Source of the DNA: Pelargonium nanum
Taxonomy: Eukaryota; Streptophyta; Magnoliopsida; Geraniales; Geraniaceae
DNA: 32,364 bases
Direction: 5' to 3'
Assembly: GCA_036897485.1 (NCBI GenBank)
Contig: JAYMTF010000635.1
Location: 1-32,364 of the forward strand
Shown: positions 31,338 through 32,364 of the stretch, in pieces
Numbering within the stretch: the first letter of the stretch is position 1
Layout: each line of letters starts with the position of its first letter
The notes under the pieces: generated by a model
The model's input: only the letters and a program-made list of their open reading frames with translations
Databases searched by the model: none
Told to the model about the DNA's origin: nothing
Translations under genes and position numbers: made by a program

Positions 31338-31379
31338 CACATGAGCTACCGTAGCTCCCACATGAGCTACCGTAGCTCC
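31338..31379 (+). repeat. Two perfect 21-bp tandem units
   Basis: The unit starts cacatgagctacc and ends gtagctcc. It occurs twice without mismatch, followed by a broken third start (cacaagagcc). Each unit contains a small hairpin (gagcta and tagctc around ccg). Confidence 0.9.
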
Positions 31380-31540
31380 CACAAGAGCCTCTCACTTCCT
31401 ATGGGAGTAAAAGTCTGGAAGTCGGTGCTACAATGACTCAACAGCCAAACATCTTTTAGGTCAAATGTCTATAAAACTTTGTTTTGTAGGAAAGAAATAG
31501 ATGAACCGAACAACCACTTAAGATGAGCATTATGCAGCAG

Positions 31541-31582
31541 TATCACGTTACACGTGTCGAATGCGTTTGAAATTCATTGAGT
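31541..31582 (+). repeat. Direct repeat, second copy (partner 31178-31219)
   Basis: See the first copy. The 21-bp tandem pair lies between the two copies. Confidence 0.75.
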
Positions 31583-32364
31583 TTAATGGAATGAGATTAT
31601 ACCATAAAGATAAAATTTAATATTTATTGTATTATTCACTTTGTAAAATCATTTGAGTTAAGGGAGTAAACCAACAAAATTGGTAATTCAAATTGTGCAT
31701 TGGATTTGGATTGGTACGAAGAAATCTAAATCGGTCCGAAAGGGATTAAATTAAATAAAATTTGAAATTTTAGTGTTAATTGAATAAATTTGTCTGTTGA
31801 AAATGTATTTTTGCAGGATGAATTTGATATGGTCAGGTACAAAATTTGACCGAATTAAATTTCATATCTCCGAATTTGGACCAAAATTATAATTAGTGAC
31901 CATGTATAAAAATTATTAAATTTACATACCAAATGTTCAAACTCATGGAACTTGAAAAAAGAGGGATGACATAATAAAAGAATTGGCATCATATTTTTGC
32001 AGCCTTGTATTCTCCATTATTCTCTTTCTTTATGGGTTTTGTGGATAGCCTTCCTATCTATAGATTCGGATTTTTTAAAAATACAAGCACAACATATGAT
32101 AAAATAAAGCATGATTCTTAACCACTAAAAATCTAACACACCCATATTTCAATCCTTTTCAGTACGTATCAATACCTTCATTCATGTTATGTTATGTTAT
32201 TGTTATATGTATATATGTTGAGAATTCTAAGCCAAAATATTTTTGGTTTAATCTAAGCCATCAATGAGATGATGACATCTCATTAAAATTATTGGATCTG
32301 GGCGGGTTGCTCCACTCCCACCAATTCACTTGGGTGGGTATGGATGAAATTAAATGAGGTGTCA

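Larger units (their letters stand above)
30796..32364. other. PDK 5' flank and gene-free end of window
   Basis: The minus-strand PDK leader (30796 to about 30930) is CT-rich with tctctctcgctc runs. Beyond that, open frames are short and unrecognisable. A tandem pair and a spaced direct repeat are listed separately. From about 31600 to the end I see only A/T-rich DNA with a final gggtggg-containing stretch. Confidence 0.5.

Noticed and set aside
31015..31344. A 109-codon open frame on the + strand upstream of PDK
   Set aside because: Composition is not coding-like, and it overlaps the direct-repeat region at 31178-31219. No splice partners or known motifs were seen.
31338..31379. Possible CRISPR-like array
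   Set aside because: Only two adjacent 21-bp units with no spacers, in a plant nuclear context. It is a plain tandem duplication.
1..32364. A gene cluster acting as one new system
   Set aside because: The genes are unrelated, with separate promoters, mixed strands and large gaps. The shared organelle theme (CRSH, uL3m, PPR, PDK) is too common in plant genomes to infer a functional unit.

Overview
The window reads as nuclear DNA of a flowering plant, most likely a eudicot. Supporting signs are spliced genes with GT-AG introns, A/T-rich introns and intergenic DNA, plant-only families (a calcium-activated RelA/SpoT homologue, a DYW-type PPR protein, an RPS5-like NLR, an IDM1-like PHD/GNAT protein), telo-boxes at two gene starts, and small plant transposable elements. 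I cannot name the species from sequence alone.

Layout, left to right: the last exon of an unidentified + strand gene (79-144); an A/T-rich gap with a MITE-like piece and a decayed LINE reverse-transcriptase fragment; CRSH, a plastid (p)ppGpp synthetase with two EF-hands (minus, 4 exons, 2624-5216); a divergent + strand gene for a 95-residue membrane protein with a long leader intron (CDS 7090-7377); mitochondrial ribosomal protein uL3m (minus, 5 exons, 8502-13331); a CC-NBS-LRR resistance gene (minus, 14894-17611) with a rearranged 5' flank; an intronless DYW-class PPR gene (+, 20624-22501); a LINE RNase H remnant; an intronless PHD-finger/acetyltransferase gene (+, 24071-26341); pyruvate dehydrogenase kinase (minus, 6 exons, 27000-30795); then 1.5 kb with no gene that I can see.

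The genes are ordinary independent plant units, not an operon or a dedicated system. Several are nuclear genes for organelle functions: CRSH (plastid stringent response), uL3m (mitochondrial ribosome), PDK (mitochondrial pyruvate dehydrogenase control) and the PPR protein (organelle RNA editing or processing). That is a common mix and I infer no functional cluster.

The structure that gene calling does not explain is repeat-derived. Three families each have two copies here: a TIR element (8741-9262 and 19597-20055), a Stowaway-type MITE (27506-27793 and, inverted, 18439-18679), and an unclassified repeat of about 310 bp whose two copies (5550-5860 and 13704-14010) lie at similar distances upstream of two minus-strand start codons. 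There is also a tRNA-derived SINE in a uL3m intron, a duplicated segment upstream of the NLR, a possible orphan 5' exon, and a 30-nt alternating pyrimidine-purine tract in a PDK intron. I found no convincing undescribed system. The coding exons were joined by splice signals and reading phase, with conserved family sequence as a check from memory; no transcripts or database searches were available.
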